From Oscillospiraceae bacterium (GTDB taxonomy: Bacteria > Bacillota > Clostridia > Oscillospirales > UBA644), in NCBI GenBank assembly GCA_902783255.1, contig CACZQB010000002.1:1-59582 (forward strand): DNA of 59,582 nt, read 5' to 3'. How positions within the stretch are numbered: position 1 is the stretch's first letter; each line of letters opens with the position of its first letter. A program made the position numbers and the translations under genes. The notes under the pieces are model-generated. The model saw only the letters and a program-made list of their open reading frames with translations, was not told where the DNA came from and made no database searches. Below, piece by piece: positions 51,801 to 59,512 of the stretch.

Positions 51801-52712
51801 GCTCAGAGTACGGTAACTATCGACTGCGAAACACCCGGAGCAACTGTTTATTATACTCTTGACAGATCGGAACCCGATAAAGACTCACTGAAATATGACG
51901 GAACATTTACTTTTGAAGGAACAGCTGTTTTAAGAGCAGTTGCCGTTAAGGACGGATGGACAGACAGTCGGCCGATAAGCAAAGTTATAGGAGTTTCCGC
52001 AAATATTCCGAAAGAGAACCTTGTTTTACATCTTGACGCAGCCGACTCCCCCGTACAAGCCGGAAACAAAGTAGATGAGCTGAAATCAAGAGTTAATGAA
52101 TATGTTGCAAAGCAAAGCAATGCAGGCAACAAGCCTACGCTGATCGAATGTGACGGTTTTTATGCGCTGAGCTTTGACGGCGATGATATGATGATCGTAA
52201 ACGATTTTCTGAATCTTGAGGGTCATACCGGTCTTACCGTAGCGGCAGTAAGCAGATCAAACGAATCATCTGCGGGCGGAGATGACTGGTGCAACAGGCA
52301 GAGTCTGATAATGATCGATGAGACCGGAGGATACGGCGCGATCTTCGTAGGCTCATACCGTGAAGATATTCGGGCAAGAATAGGTATCGGAACAGGCACA
52401 AGTTTTGAATCGTATATCGTAAAAGCAAAACGTAATGCGCCTACTGACGGATTTACTGCTACCGTATTTGTAAAGGACGGCAAAAAACAGTCTGTATATG
52501 CCGACGGAGAGCTGATATACTCGGAAGAAAACGGAAGAGACAAGATATACAATACAAACAATACCGAACTGAGGATAGGTACGGGCATAAGCGGCTTTAA
52601 CGGAGATATAGCTGAACTGCTCATTTATGATTCAGCACTGAGTGAGGATCAGATAGCTTCAATAAACCGATATTTTGAGACCAAATATTTCGGAGACAAT
52701 TCTGACAGCTGA
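48846..52712 (+). CDS. Large multidomain surface lipoprotein with GH141-like beta-helix
   Basis: A 1288-residue exported lipoprotein. Signal peptide with SSC anchor (about 23-25), then in order: BIG2-type Ig-like domain (about 38-115, SGVSEGTATITAV); right-handed beta-helix core (about 118-700) starting YVSPDGDDNTGDG and TLEKARDTIRSL with TVYMRGGEY and QDSGTKDRPI, the signature of GH141-type fucosidase/xylanase relatives; a LamG-like lectin domain (about 760-900); a chitobiase-type FN3 domain (PGATVYYTLDRSEPD, about 930-1000); a second LamG-like domain (about 1040-1280). It should bind and cleave plant or host glycans on the cell surface. The activity is inferred from fold. Monocistronic. Confidence 0.9.
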   Translation: MKKHLYVRAAILILLALTLLMSSCETISPIVKENIKMTKINISRTELTVDKNMSYTLSASAEPKNVWPDKIIWSSDDENVAIVDEKGNVSGVSEGTATITAVSEAYPDIKATCKVNVMKIYYVSPDGDDNTGDGTKDNPYLTLEKARDTIRSLSEIPYGGITVYMRGGEYCLNETFTLTPQDSGTKDRPIIYSAYPDEEVRIVSKEYITGWRKLTADETSSDIYGMSEEAKNNVYIADIPQGWRFHYLYINGERMQNSRMIESDEWESDWPRAKASSRDYSESGLKAKFNKGDLDGLEGWADTELKLLTAIWWNVNAALTDIDTEKSIGYIQSQITSFYPDFSDWGGQYNIMNTPKYLDTEGEWCVDSVNGKVYYWPENGSDPNNDSVFAPKLYELVRFQGDEEEDGWEKQVENITLREISFLYSDRVPETQYDPEWLTRNAESPDGMIFMEGVKNCAVEDCIIGYSGAQGIVLNHYAQNCRIVGNEIAQSCSGGVFLTGYGPGTTDLNKNHYIAKNHIHNIGLDYMHSCAVQMYGSNNNTVEYNYFHDLPYAAVSIIGMAWSQMKEGPSYRDTINAYGDNKTMYNPRWDEIDRNSIKTYTDSHKYMHSGNNITQYNIIDDYMQTMRDGGSLYAWCSGGDKTWQYNVGSREFTDDWAVRAIHMDDYDGLNYLYKNLFHANGATDNSHTNGTNGGRGDGGKTDLDVWDDTLSDNTWKENIITPDEFPEGYLELRAFINKTAGEWKCVLPGAVKTTPDSILSEAILMLNSSDVNAGNGLISTWRSKTGGYTFSQSDRSKMPSVTDHGSYKAVKFDSEKTLTLSDVEGLNGESGLTVVLVSRDAENDENDNAELLLIKSDDGKTETIVSSSQKEVRFTATGNNSSLFAEVERDEAEEGFTSTIIVNEGSKKAIYINGEKALSGEDRDFYFTGDKCDITLGGFNGEICEAIVFSKALTEVEISVLSEYLKNKYFAVAEPVINYEYDEASAQSTVTIDCETPGATVYYTLDRSEPDKDSLKYDGTFTFEGTAVLRAVAVKDGWTDSRPISKVIGVSANIPKENLVLHLDAADSPVQAGNKVDELKSRVNEYVAKQSNAGNKPTLIECDGFYALSFDGDDMMIVNDFLNLEGHTGLTVAAVSRSNESSAGGDDWCNRQSLIMIDETGGYGAIFVGSYREDIRARIGIGTGTSFESYIVKAKRNAPTDGFTATVFVKDGKKQSVYADGELIYSEENGRDKIYNTNNTELRIGTGISGFNGDIAELLIYDSALSEDQIASINRYFETKYFGDNSDS

Positions 52713-52726
52713 AACAACAATATATT

Positions 52727-52757
52727 CGGACCTCTTTTGAAAAAAGAGGTCCGTTTT
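52727..52757 (+). terminator. Terminator of the GH141-like gene
   Basis: CGGACCTCTTTT, GAA loop, AAAAGAGGTCCG then TTTTC. Confidence 0.92.
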
Positions 52758-52960
52758 CTTTTATATCCGGACAGAGAATCAGTAATTAACGAATAATATT
52801 CACCTGACAATGCAAATCAAACCGTTCATATATATAATAGAATATCATGTAATCAAAAACACCACATTCACAATTTACACGATATTCACAAGATGATTCG
52901 CCGCAATTATATCCAGTTTAAAAAAAATAATACAAAAAAATCTGAATATTAATAAAGGTA
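52758..52960. other. AT-rich spacer before the opp operon
   Basis: I see no gene, tRNA or convincing hairpin. The opp promoter lies at its right edge. Confidence 0.5.
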
Positions 52961-52989
52961 TTGACAAGTTTGTATTTTTATGGTATATT
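52961..52989 (+). promoter_or_regulatory. Promoter of oppBCDFA
   Basis: TTGACA (52961-52966), 17-nt spacer, TATATT (52984-52989). It leaves a leader of about 105 nt before oppB in which I recognise no riboswitch. Confidence 0.85.
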
Positions 52990-53099
52990 ACAAAGTATGG
53001 TATAAATATACAACAGTATGACAAATCTGCAACAGGCAAAACAAAGCCCATATTCACATCGCTCTGTTCAGAGTTGATCTCATACGAAAAGAGGATTTT

Positions 53100-54029
53100 A
53101 TGAATACAAAGACATTGATTTATATATTAAAACGTCTTCTTCTGGCAATACTTACGGTATGGGTAGTTATTACAGTTACTTTTTTTGTAATGCATGCTGT
53201 TCCGGGAGGACCATTCCTTGGGGAAAAAGCTATCTCCGAACAGGCTCTTGCCGCACTTGAAGCTAAATACGGACTTGATAAACCCCTTCTTGAACAATAC
53301 GGAACATATCTTGGAGATATTGTAACTAAATTTGATTTTGGTCCGTCACTCAAGCACAGAGGACGAACGGTTCTGGATATAATTTTAGATGGCTTGAAAA
53401 CGTCTGCGAAACTCGGTCTTATCGCCGCTTTTGCCGCCCTTGCCGTAGGAGTTGTTCTCGGTTCGGTCGCAGCGCTTCGCAGAAACAAGCTGATAGATCG
53501 AATCATAATGGTTATCACGACCGCATTTGTTTCGATGCCTTCGTTCATAATGGGAACGATACTTCTCTTGCTTTTTGCCGTATTATGGCCGATTTTTCCT
53601 GCAAACGGAGAAACAGCAGCGGGACTTGTTATGCCGATAATTACGCTTGCCCTCTACCCTACCGCTTATATTACACGTCTGACGCGTTCATCAATGCTTG
53701 ACGTGCTCGGGCAGGACTATATTCGTACAGCAAAGGCAAAAGGCGTTTCAGGCGCTAAAATAATATTTGGCCACGCTCTCAAAAACTCTTTGATTCCCGT
53801 AATCACCTATTTCGGTCCGATGCTAGCATATATTGTAACAGGATCACTTGTTGTTGAACGCATATTTGGAGTCAAAGGGCTTGGAGAAGCTTTTGTAACA
53901 AGTATAACAAACAGAGACTATCCGCTTATCATGGGAACAACTATCATCCTTGCGGCACTGATAGTAATTATGAACCTTGTCAGCGATATTTTATACAAAG
54001 TTGTTGACCCGCGCATAAATCTTGATTAA
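53100..54029 (+). CDS. oppB: Oligopeptide ABC transporter permease OppB
   Basis: A 309-residue OppB-type permease with six helices. The cytoplasmic loop that docks the ATPase is RTAKAKGVSGAKIIFGHALKNSLIPVI (about 213-240), the EAA motif of the family; the N-terminus is the typical YILKRLLLAILTVWVVI. Forms the membrane channel with OppC. First gene of the operon. Confidence 0.95.
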   Translation: MNTKTLIYILKRLLLAILTVWVVITVTFFVMHAVPGGPFLGEKAISEQALAALEAKYGLDKPLLEQYGTYLGDIVTKFDFGPSLKHRGRTVLDIILDGLKTSAKLGLIAAFAALAVGVVLGSVAALRRNKLIDRIIMVITTAFVSMPSFIMGTILLLLFAVLWPIFPANGETAAGLVMPIITLALYPTAYITRLTRSSMLDVLGQDYIRTAKAKGVSGAKIIFGHALKNSLIPVITYFGPMLAYIVTGSLVVERIFGVKGLGEAFVTSITNRDYPLIMGTTIILAALIVIMNLVSDILYKVVDPRINLD

Positions 54030-54043
54030 AGGAGGAACGATCA

Positions 54044-55102
54044 ATGAAAAAGAATCCGTTTTCACTTCATATAGATGTGGATTCGTTCCTTCCCGCATCA
54101 AACGAAGAAAAAGAATATATGGTTCAGATGCGTCCTTCCTCTACATTCTTCAGGGACGGACTTAAACGACTGATGAAAAACAAAGTTGCCGTTATAAGCT
54201 TCATCATTATAGTTATTCTTACTCTTACATGCATAATTCTTCCGTTCTTCTGGCCTTATTCATACGAACAGATGCTCGGAATGGGTAAATACGGTAAGAT
54301 GGATCCTTCGTACAATAATCTTGCTCCATTCCAATACGGAGCTACGGAACTGCAGAGGATCGAAAACGGCGAAAAGATTTTCCCGCACATATTCGGGACC
54401 GATTCGCACGGAAGAGACTATCTTATCAGAATAGTTTACGGTATGAGAGTATCACTTGCTGTAGGCCTTTTTGCAAGCATAATAGTTTTAATAATAGGAG
54501 TTATAGTCGGTTCTGTTTCGGGATATGTAGGCGGTGCGGTCGACATAGTTATTATGAGGATCGTTGACATTATTTATTCCCTTCCAGATATGCTGATGGT
54601 CATTTTACTTGCATCCGTACTGAAACTCACCTTGGGAAATGCCCTTGTCGGAACGGTATTTGAAAAAATAGGCGGCAACATACTCAGTCTTTTTATTGTT
54701 TTTGCTTTACTTTACTGGGTTTCAATGGCAAGACTTATACGCGGACAGATACTTTCGCTTCGTGAACAGGAATATGTGCTTTCTGCAACCGCATCCGGAG
54801 CCAAAAGCGGATGGATAATAAAAAAGCATCTTATCCCGAACTGTATAAGCGTAATAATTATTTCCACTGCATTGCAGATACCGAGCGCGATATTTACTGA
54901 AAGCTATCTTTCGTTCCTCGGTCTGGGCGTAAATGCTCCGATGCCTTCTCTCGGTTCGCTTGCGTCTGACGCACTGAACGGAGTTTCATCCTATCCATAC
55001 AGACTGTTTATACCAGCGGTCGTAATCTCGCTGATTGTGCTGTCACTGAACTTATTCGGCGATGGTCTTCGCGATGCATTCGACCCGAAGATCAACGGTT
55101 AG
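54044..55102 (+). CDS. oppC: Oligopeptide ABC transporter permease OppC
   Basis: A 352-residue OppC-type permease with a cytoplasmic N-terminal tail and the family motif FGTDSHGRDYLIRIVYG (about 122-138), then the EAA loop SATASGAKSGWIIKKHLIPN (about 247-266). Pairs with OppB. It begins 14 nt after oppB with GGAGG upstream. Confidence 0.95.
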   Translation: MKKNPFSLHIDVDSFLPASNEEKEYMVQMRPSSTFFRDGLKRLMKNKVAVISFIIIVILTLTCIILPFFWPYSYEQMLGMGKYGKMDPSYNNLAPFQYGATELQRIENGEKIFPHIFGTDSHGRDYLIRIVYGMRVSLAVGLFASIIVLIIGVIVGSVSGYVGGAVDIVIMRIVDIIYSLPDMLMVILLASVLKLTLGNALVGTVFEKIGGNILSLFIVFALLYWVSMARLIRGQILSLREQEYVLSATASGAKSGWIIKKHLIPNCISVIIISTALQIPSAIFTESYLSFLGLGVNAPMPSLGSLASDALNGVSSYPYRLFIPAVVISLIVLSLNLFGDGLRDAFDPKING

Positions 55103-55116
55103 GAAGGCGATTCGAT

Positions 55117-56151
55117 ATGGCATTACTTGAAGTTAAAAATTTACAGACATCGTTTTACACCGACGCAGGCGAAGTGCGCGCGGTAAACGGCATATCTTTT
55201 CAGCTTGACAGAGGCAAAGTTCTGGGAATAGTTGGGGAATCAGGCTCCGGCAAATCCGTTACGGCATATTCAATAATGCAGATACTTGCCTCGACCGCTA
55301 AAATAAAAGAAGGTTCTTCAATAAAACTTGACGGACAGGAGCTTGTAGGCGCCGGCGAAAAAGTTATGAAAGACATAAGGGGCAATAAAGTATCTATTAT
55401 CTTTCAGGACCCCATGACATCGTTGAACCCGACATACACAATAGGTCATCAGCTTATAGAAGCAATTATGCTCCACACGCCGAGGAACAAAAAACAGGCG
55501 AAAGAGCGGGCAATAGAATTGCTGAAGCTTGTCAATATCAACGAACCTGAAAAAAGAATGAAGCAATATCCGTTTGAACATTCCGGAGGCATGCGTCAGC
55601 GTATTGTCATTGCTATGGCGCTTGCATGCGAGCCCGATATTCTTATTGCAGACGAGCCGACGACCGCTCTTGACGTAACAATTCAGGCGCAGATACTTGA
55701 TCTGATGTCATCTCTGCAAAAAGAACTCGGAATGGCAATAATAATGATAACTCACGATCTTGGCGTTGTTGCGCAGATGTGCGATGAAGTTATTGTAATG
55801 TACGCAGGCTCTATATGCGAACAGGGAACGGCAGATGAGATATTCTACAACCCGAGGCATGAATATACAAAGGGGCTTATGCGTTCCATACCGACGACGG
55901 AAAATGACGGTCAGCCGCTTCAGCCTATATCCGGAACTCCGATAGACCTTTTGAATATGCCCGAAGGTTGTCCGTTTGCGCCGAGATGTGACAATGCTAT
56001 GAAAATCTGCATCAAGTGCAGCGCAAGTCCGATGGATATTAACGAAAACCACCGCGCTGCTTGCTGGATGAATGTAAAAAAAGCTGTTGAAGACGGAAGT
56101 ATTACGTTTGATGATATAAACAAAGGAGAGGAGATTACCGAAAATGAGTGA
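55117..56151 (+). CDS. oppD: Oligopeptide ABC transporter ATP-binding protein OppD
   Basis: A 344-residue ABC ATPase. Walker A GESGSGKSV (about 39-47), Q-loop FQDPMTSLNP, signature HSGGMRQRI, Walker B ILIADEPTTALDVT and the C-terminal oligopeptide/dipeptide extension CPFAPRCDNAMKIC with cysteines that in relatives bind an iron-sulphur cluster. Energises peptide import with OppF. Overlaps oppF by 8 nt. Confidence 0.96.
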   Translation: MALLEVKNLQTSFYTDAGEVRAVNGISFQLDRGKVLGIVGESGSGKSVTAYSIMQILASTAKIKEGSSIKLDGQELVGAGEKVMKDIRGNKVSIIFQDPMTSLNPTYTIGHQLIEAIMLHTPRNKKQAKERAIELLKLVNINEPEKRMKQYPFEHSGGMRQRIVIAMALACEPDILIADEPTTALDVTIQAQILDLMSSLQKELGMAIIMITHDLGVVAQMCDEVIVMYAGSICEQGTADEIFYNPRHEYTKGLMRSIPTTENDGQPLQPISGTPIDLLNMPEGCPFAPRCDNAMKICIKCSASPMDINENHRAACWMNVKKAVEDGSITFDDINKGEEITENE

Positions 56152-57136
56152 AACAGAAAAAAACGGCACTCCCCTTCTTGAAATAAAAGATCTGAAAGAA
56201 TATTTCAATATAAATATCGGAATGTTCCGTTCAAAGCCTCTGAAAGCTGTTGACGGCGTTTCATTTACGATAAATAAAGGCGAAACGCTTGGGCTTGTGG
56301 GGGAATCCGGTTGCGGTAAAACGACTGTGGGACGAACCATAATGCATCTATACAAGCCGACCGGCGGCGAAATAATTTTTAAAGGCAAAAAAATCGAAAC
56401 AAAACAGGATATCAACGAATTCAGGAAAAAAGCTTCAATAGTCTTTCAAGACCCCTACTCCTCGCTTAATCCGAGAATGACTGTATCTGACATTATTGCG
56501 GAGCCGCTCGATATTCACAAGCTATATTCTACCAAAGCGGAACGCAGTGATAAGATCCTTTCACTGATGGAAAATGTCGGACTTACAAGCGAGCACGCCT
56601 CAAGGTATGCTCATGAGTTTTCCGGAGGTCAGAGACAGAGAATAGGTATAGCAAGAGCATTGGCCATAGACCCAGAGTTTATAGTCTGCGACGAACCGGT
56701 TTCGGCGCTTGATGTTTCAATTCAGGCGCAGGTAATCAATATGTTCGGCGAACTGCAAAAAAAACTCGGTCTCACTTATCTTTTTATAGCGCATGATCTT
56801 CTTGTTGTGAGACATATAAGCAACAGAATAGCGGTCATGTATCTCGGAAAACTTGTTGAGCTTGCGGACGCAAAAGAAATTTACGACCACCCGCTTCATC
56901 CGTATGCAAAAGCTCTTATGTCTGCTGTTCCTTTGCCTGATCCCAAAATTGCGAGGACAAATAAAAGGATCGCTCTCAGCGGAGATATCCCTAGTCCGCT
57001 GAATGCGCCGTCCGGTTGTCCGTTCAGAACAAGATGTCCTTACGCAAAGGATGCATGCAAAGAATCCATGCCTCCGCTTGAAGAAGTTTCAAAAAATCAT
57101 TTTATTGCCTGTCACCGCACAGCGGAAATCAATTAA
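56144..57136 (+). CDS. oppF: Oligopeptide ABC transporter ATP-binding protein OppF
   Basis: A 330-residue ABC ATPase. Walker A GESGCGKTT, Q-loop FQDPYSSLNPR, signature FSGGQRQRI, Walker B FIVCDEPVSALDVS and the C-terminal CPFRTRCPYAKDAC extension. Partner of OppD. The start overlaps the oppD end, so the two ATPases are translationally coupled. Confidence 0.96.
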   Translation: MSETEKNGTPLLEIKDLKEYFNINIGMFRSKPLKAVDGVSFTINKGETLGLVGESGCGKTTVGRTIMHLYKPTGGEIIFKGKKIETKQDINEFRKKASIVFQDPYSSLNPRMTVSDIIAEPLDIHKLYSTKAERSDKILSLMENVGLTSEHASRYAHEFSGGQRQRIGIARALAIDPEFIVCDEPVSALDVSIQAQVINMFGELQKKLGLTYLFIAHDLLVVRHISNRIAVMYLGKLVELADAKEIYDHPLHPYAKALMSAVPLPDPKIARTNKRIALSGDIPSPLNAPSGCPFRTRCPYAKDACKESMPPLEEVSKNHFIACHRTAEIN

Positions 57137-57229
57137 TTCAGTTCTTTACGCGCGGGAAGGTGTGCAATGCTTCCCGTGTATAATGAAGATACATTTTATA
57201 AGATAATTAAAAAGAAAGGAAAAAACTAC

Positions 57230-59011
57230 ATGAAGAAGATTTTAGCAATTGCGCTTGCTTTAATTATGTGCCTTGGCATTCTTGCAGCATGTTCAGGCGA
57301 AGGCAACAAGCATGACGTAAAAATCAGCAACTTCCCTACGTTAACTTATCTTTACAACACAAGTGACGGACACAAGGCTATCGGCGAATACATCCAGGCT
57401 GCTCTTGCAAATGCAGGCATCACCATTAACCTTGAAAACCAGGAATGGGGAACATTCCTCAACACCCGTAAAGACGGTAATTACTCAATTGCACGTAATG
57501 GCTGGCTCGCAGACTACAACGATCCGATCTGCTTCCTCGATATGTGGACAAGCAACTCGGGCAACAACGATATCCAATACGGTAAAGGCGCCCATGCAAG
57601 CCTTGCTATGTATGACCTCGACCTCACTCCTTACGGATATGATACAAAAGTAGAAGACGGTACATGGGCTCAGACATATGACGTGCTCATTTCAACCATC
57701 AAAGGCTGCACCGATACCGAAACACGTTATGCTCTTATGCACCTTGCAGAAGATATGCTGATGGAAACAGGTTGCATTGTTCCTCTTTACTTCTACACAG
57801 ACCTTTACATGATCGACGACTCCGTAAAGGGCTTCTTCTCGAACCCCCTCGGATATAAGTATTTCATGTATACAACGGTTGAAGGCAAAGACGCTATCGA
57901 TGTATGTCTTGCTTCCGAACCTGATACTCTTGATCCCGCACTTAACAGCGCTGTTGACGGTGCGACAATGCTTGCTCACCTGTTCTCCGGTATAGCTAAA
58001 TGGGCTCAGGACAGCAGCGGCGCACTTACGATACTTCCCGACTGTGCAACTGAACTTCCCGAAGGCATTTTAAATGACGACGGAACGGTTACTTACACAT
58101 ACACTCTTAAAGACGGTCTCACATGGTCCAACGGTGATCCGCTCAAAGCTTCTGACTTTGTATTTGCATGGAACCGCGCTGCTTCCGCAGCACTCGGCGC
58201 AGACTACGGATATATGTTCGAAGTTATCAAAGGTTACGAAGATGTTGCCAACGGTGTTGAAGGCGCTAAACTCGCCGTAGAAGCTCCCGATGACAAAACT
58301 CTTGTTGTAACTCTTGCTAACACAATCTCTTATTGGAATGAACTTCTCGCGTTCCCGACATACTACCCTGTTCACGAAGCCACGGTAGCTTCTGAAGCAT
58401 GGGCAACCGACCCCTCTACATATGTTTGCAACGGTCCCTACACAATGTCCGGCTGGGAACACGGCAGCATAATCACCCTTACTAAAAACGACAGCTTCCA
58501 TAATGCCGCCGAAGTTACAATGCCTACGATCAAGTGCCATCTTTCTGATGACTCCAACAACATGCTTGCTAACTTCAAGAACGGCACATGGCTGCTTATC
58601 GATGACGTTCCCACAAACGAAATCGCAGCCCTCAAAACAGAGTATCCTGACGAATTCGTTGTAGCAGGTCAGATCGGCACTTACTACGTTTGCTGGAACA
58701 TCAATGAAAGAATTCTTCCTGCCGACAGTACACTTGAAGGCGTTGAAGCTGAAACAGCTCAGGCTGAAATTCGCAGAGCGATCTCCCTTCTTTTTGACCG
58801 TAACTACATCGTAAACGAAATAGCTCAGGGCGGTCAGGCACCTGCTTCGTCGTTCGTAGCAATGGGTATGACGAATCCTGACGGAACTCAGTTCTATAAG
58901 ACAGCTCACAGCACAAACGACGATTTTGACGGCTACTACGATGTAAGAGAAGAAGCTTTCGAATCCAACGTAGATAAAGCTCTCGAGGTTCTTGCAAAAT
59001 ACTATAAATAA
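57230..59011 (+). CDS. oppA: Circularly permuted oligopeptide-binding lipoprotein OppA
   Basis: A 593-residue peptide-binding lipoprotein (lipobox AAC, Cys21). The order of the family's blocks is swapped. Residues 26-219 match the usual C-terminal lobe (FPTLTYLYNTSDGHKAI, LENQEWGTFLNTRK, RNGWLADYNDP, and FSNPLGYKYFMYTTVE at the block's end). Residues 220-593 match the usual N-terminal part (VCLASEPDTLDPALNS, LKDGLTWSNGDPLKASDF) and stop at VLAKYYK, where normal OppA proteins run on into the C-terminal lobe. Total length is that of a complete OppA, so no lobe is missing. The octamer GAAGGCAA occurs just after the signal (57299-57306) and at the junction (57881-57888), 194 codons apart. The ATG has GAAAGGA upstream. 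Last gene of the opp operon. The protein should still fold if the native termini are close. Confidence 0.9.
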   Translation: MKKILAIALALIMCLGILAACSGEGNKHDVKISNFPTLTYLYNTSDGHKAIGEYIQAALANAGITINLENQEWGTFLNTRKDGNYSIARNGWLADYNDPICFLDMWTSNSGNNDIQYGKGAHASLAMYDLDLTPYGYDTKVEDGTWAQTYDVLISTIKGCTDTETRYALMHLAEDMLMETGCIVPLYFYTDLYMIDDSVKGFFSNPLGYKYFMYTTVEGKDAIDVCLASEPDTLDPALNSAVDGATMLAHLFSGIAKWAQDSSGALTILPDCATELPEGILNDDGTVTYTYTLKDGLTWSNGDPLKASDFVFAWNRAASAALGADYGYMFEVIKGYEDVANGVEGAKLAVEAPDDKTLVVTLANTISYWNELLAFPTYYPVHEATVASEAWATDPSTYVCNGPYTMSGWEHGSIITLTKNDSFHNAAEVTMPTIKCHLSDDSNNMLANFKNGTWLLIDDVPTNEIAALKTEYPDEFVVAGQIGTYYVCWNINERILPADSTLEGVEAETAQAEIRRAISLLFDRNYIVNEIAQGGQAPASSFVAMGMTNPDGTQFYKTAHSTNDDFDGYYDVREEAFESNVDKALEVLAKYYK

Positions 59012-59079
59012 TCCGATCGAGACAGATTGACGGTTTTGGGGATACATTGCACATATTAACCCTGCCTGATAACAGTAAA

Positions 59080-59114
59080 AATAACATCTCTCTTAACGAG
59101 GGATGTTATTTTTC
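59080..59114 (+). terminator. Terminator of the opp operon
   Basis: AATAACATC, CTC, TTAAC loop, GAG, GATGTTATT with a GU pair, then TTTTC. Confidence 0.88.
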
Positions 59115-59219
59115 TTCTAACAATAACAGTAGAATAAACAATTACGAAACAATATGCGTAAATGATAGTAAAACAAAGCTGAAAAATAGTGAATTCACAA
59201 AAAGTTCACACTGAACATA

Positions 59220-59248
59220 TTGACCTTTTACTTAAAATGTGATATAAT
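59220..59248 (+). promoter_or_regulatory. Promoter of tRNA-Thr and tRNA-Tyr
   Basis: TTGACC (59220-59225), 17-nt spacer, TATAAT (59243-59248). Confidence 0.88.
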
Positions 59249-59280
59249 AATCAAGCGTTGAAAAACGGTTGAATGTAAAC

Positions 59281-59355
59281 GCTGGTGTGGCTCAATGGCA
59301 GAGCAGCTGATTTGTAATCAGCAGGTTGATGGTTCGACTCCGTTCACCAGCTCCA
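59281..59355 (+). tRNA. tRNA-Thr (anticodon TGT)
   Basis: 75 nt; acceptor GCTGGTG pairs with CACCAGC, anticodon loop TTTGTAA in stem CTGAT/ATCAG gives TGT, T-arm with TTCGACT, encoded CCA. Confidence 0.97.
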
Positions 59356-59389
59356 CCGGACTGTATTCATCCGATAAAATTGAATATAT

Positions 59390-59474
59390 GGGGGAATTCC
59401 CGAGTGGCCAAAGGGGGCAGACTGTAAATCTGTTGTCAGTGACTTCGGTGGTCCGAATCCACCTTCCCCCACCA
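59390..59474 (+). tRNA. tRNA-Tyr (anticodon GTA)
   Basis: 85 nt; acceptor GGGGGAA pairs with TTCCCCC, anticodon loop CTGTAAA gives GTA, a long variable arm as expected for bacterial tRNA-Tyr, encoded CCA. Co-transcribed with tRNA-Thr. Confidence 0.97.
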
Positions 59475-59507
59475 GAAAACCCGATGCGCAAGCATCGGGT
59501 TTTCAAC
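59475..59507 (+). terminator. Terminator of the tRNA-Thr/Tyr unit
   Basis: GAAAACCCGATGC, 4-nt loop, GCATCGGGTTTTC. Confidence 0.88.
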
Positions 59508-59512
59508 TAAGT

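Noticed and set aside
52996..53099. Riboswitch or T-box in the opp leader
   Set aside because: The leader is only about 105 nt and lacks the conserved T-box motif or a recognisable aptamer core.
57307..57888. First third of oppA as an independent short binding protein gene
   Set aside because: It is in frame with the rest, there is no stop or start between the two parts, and the junction joins conserved family ends exactly.
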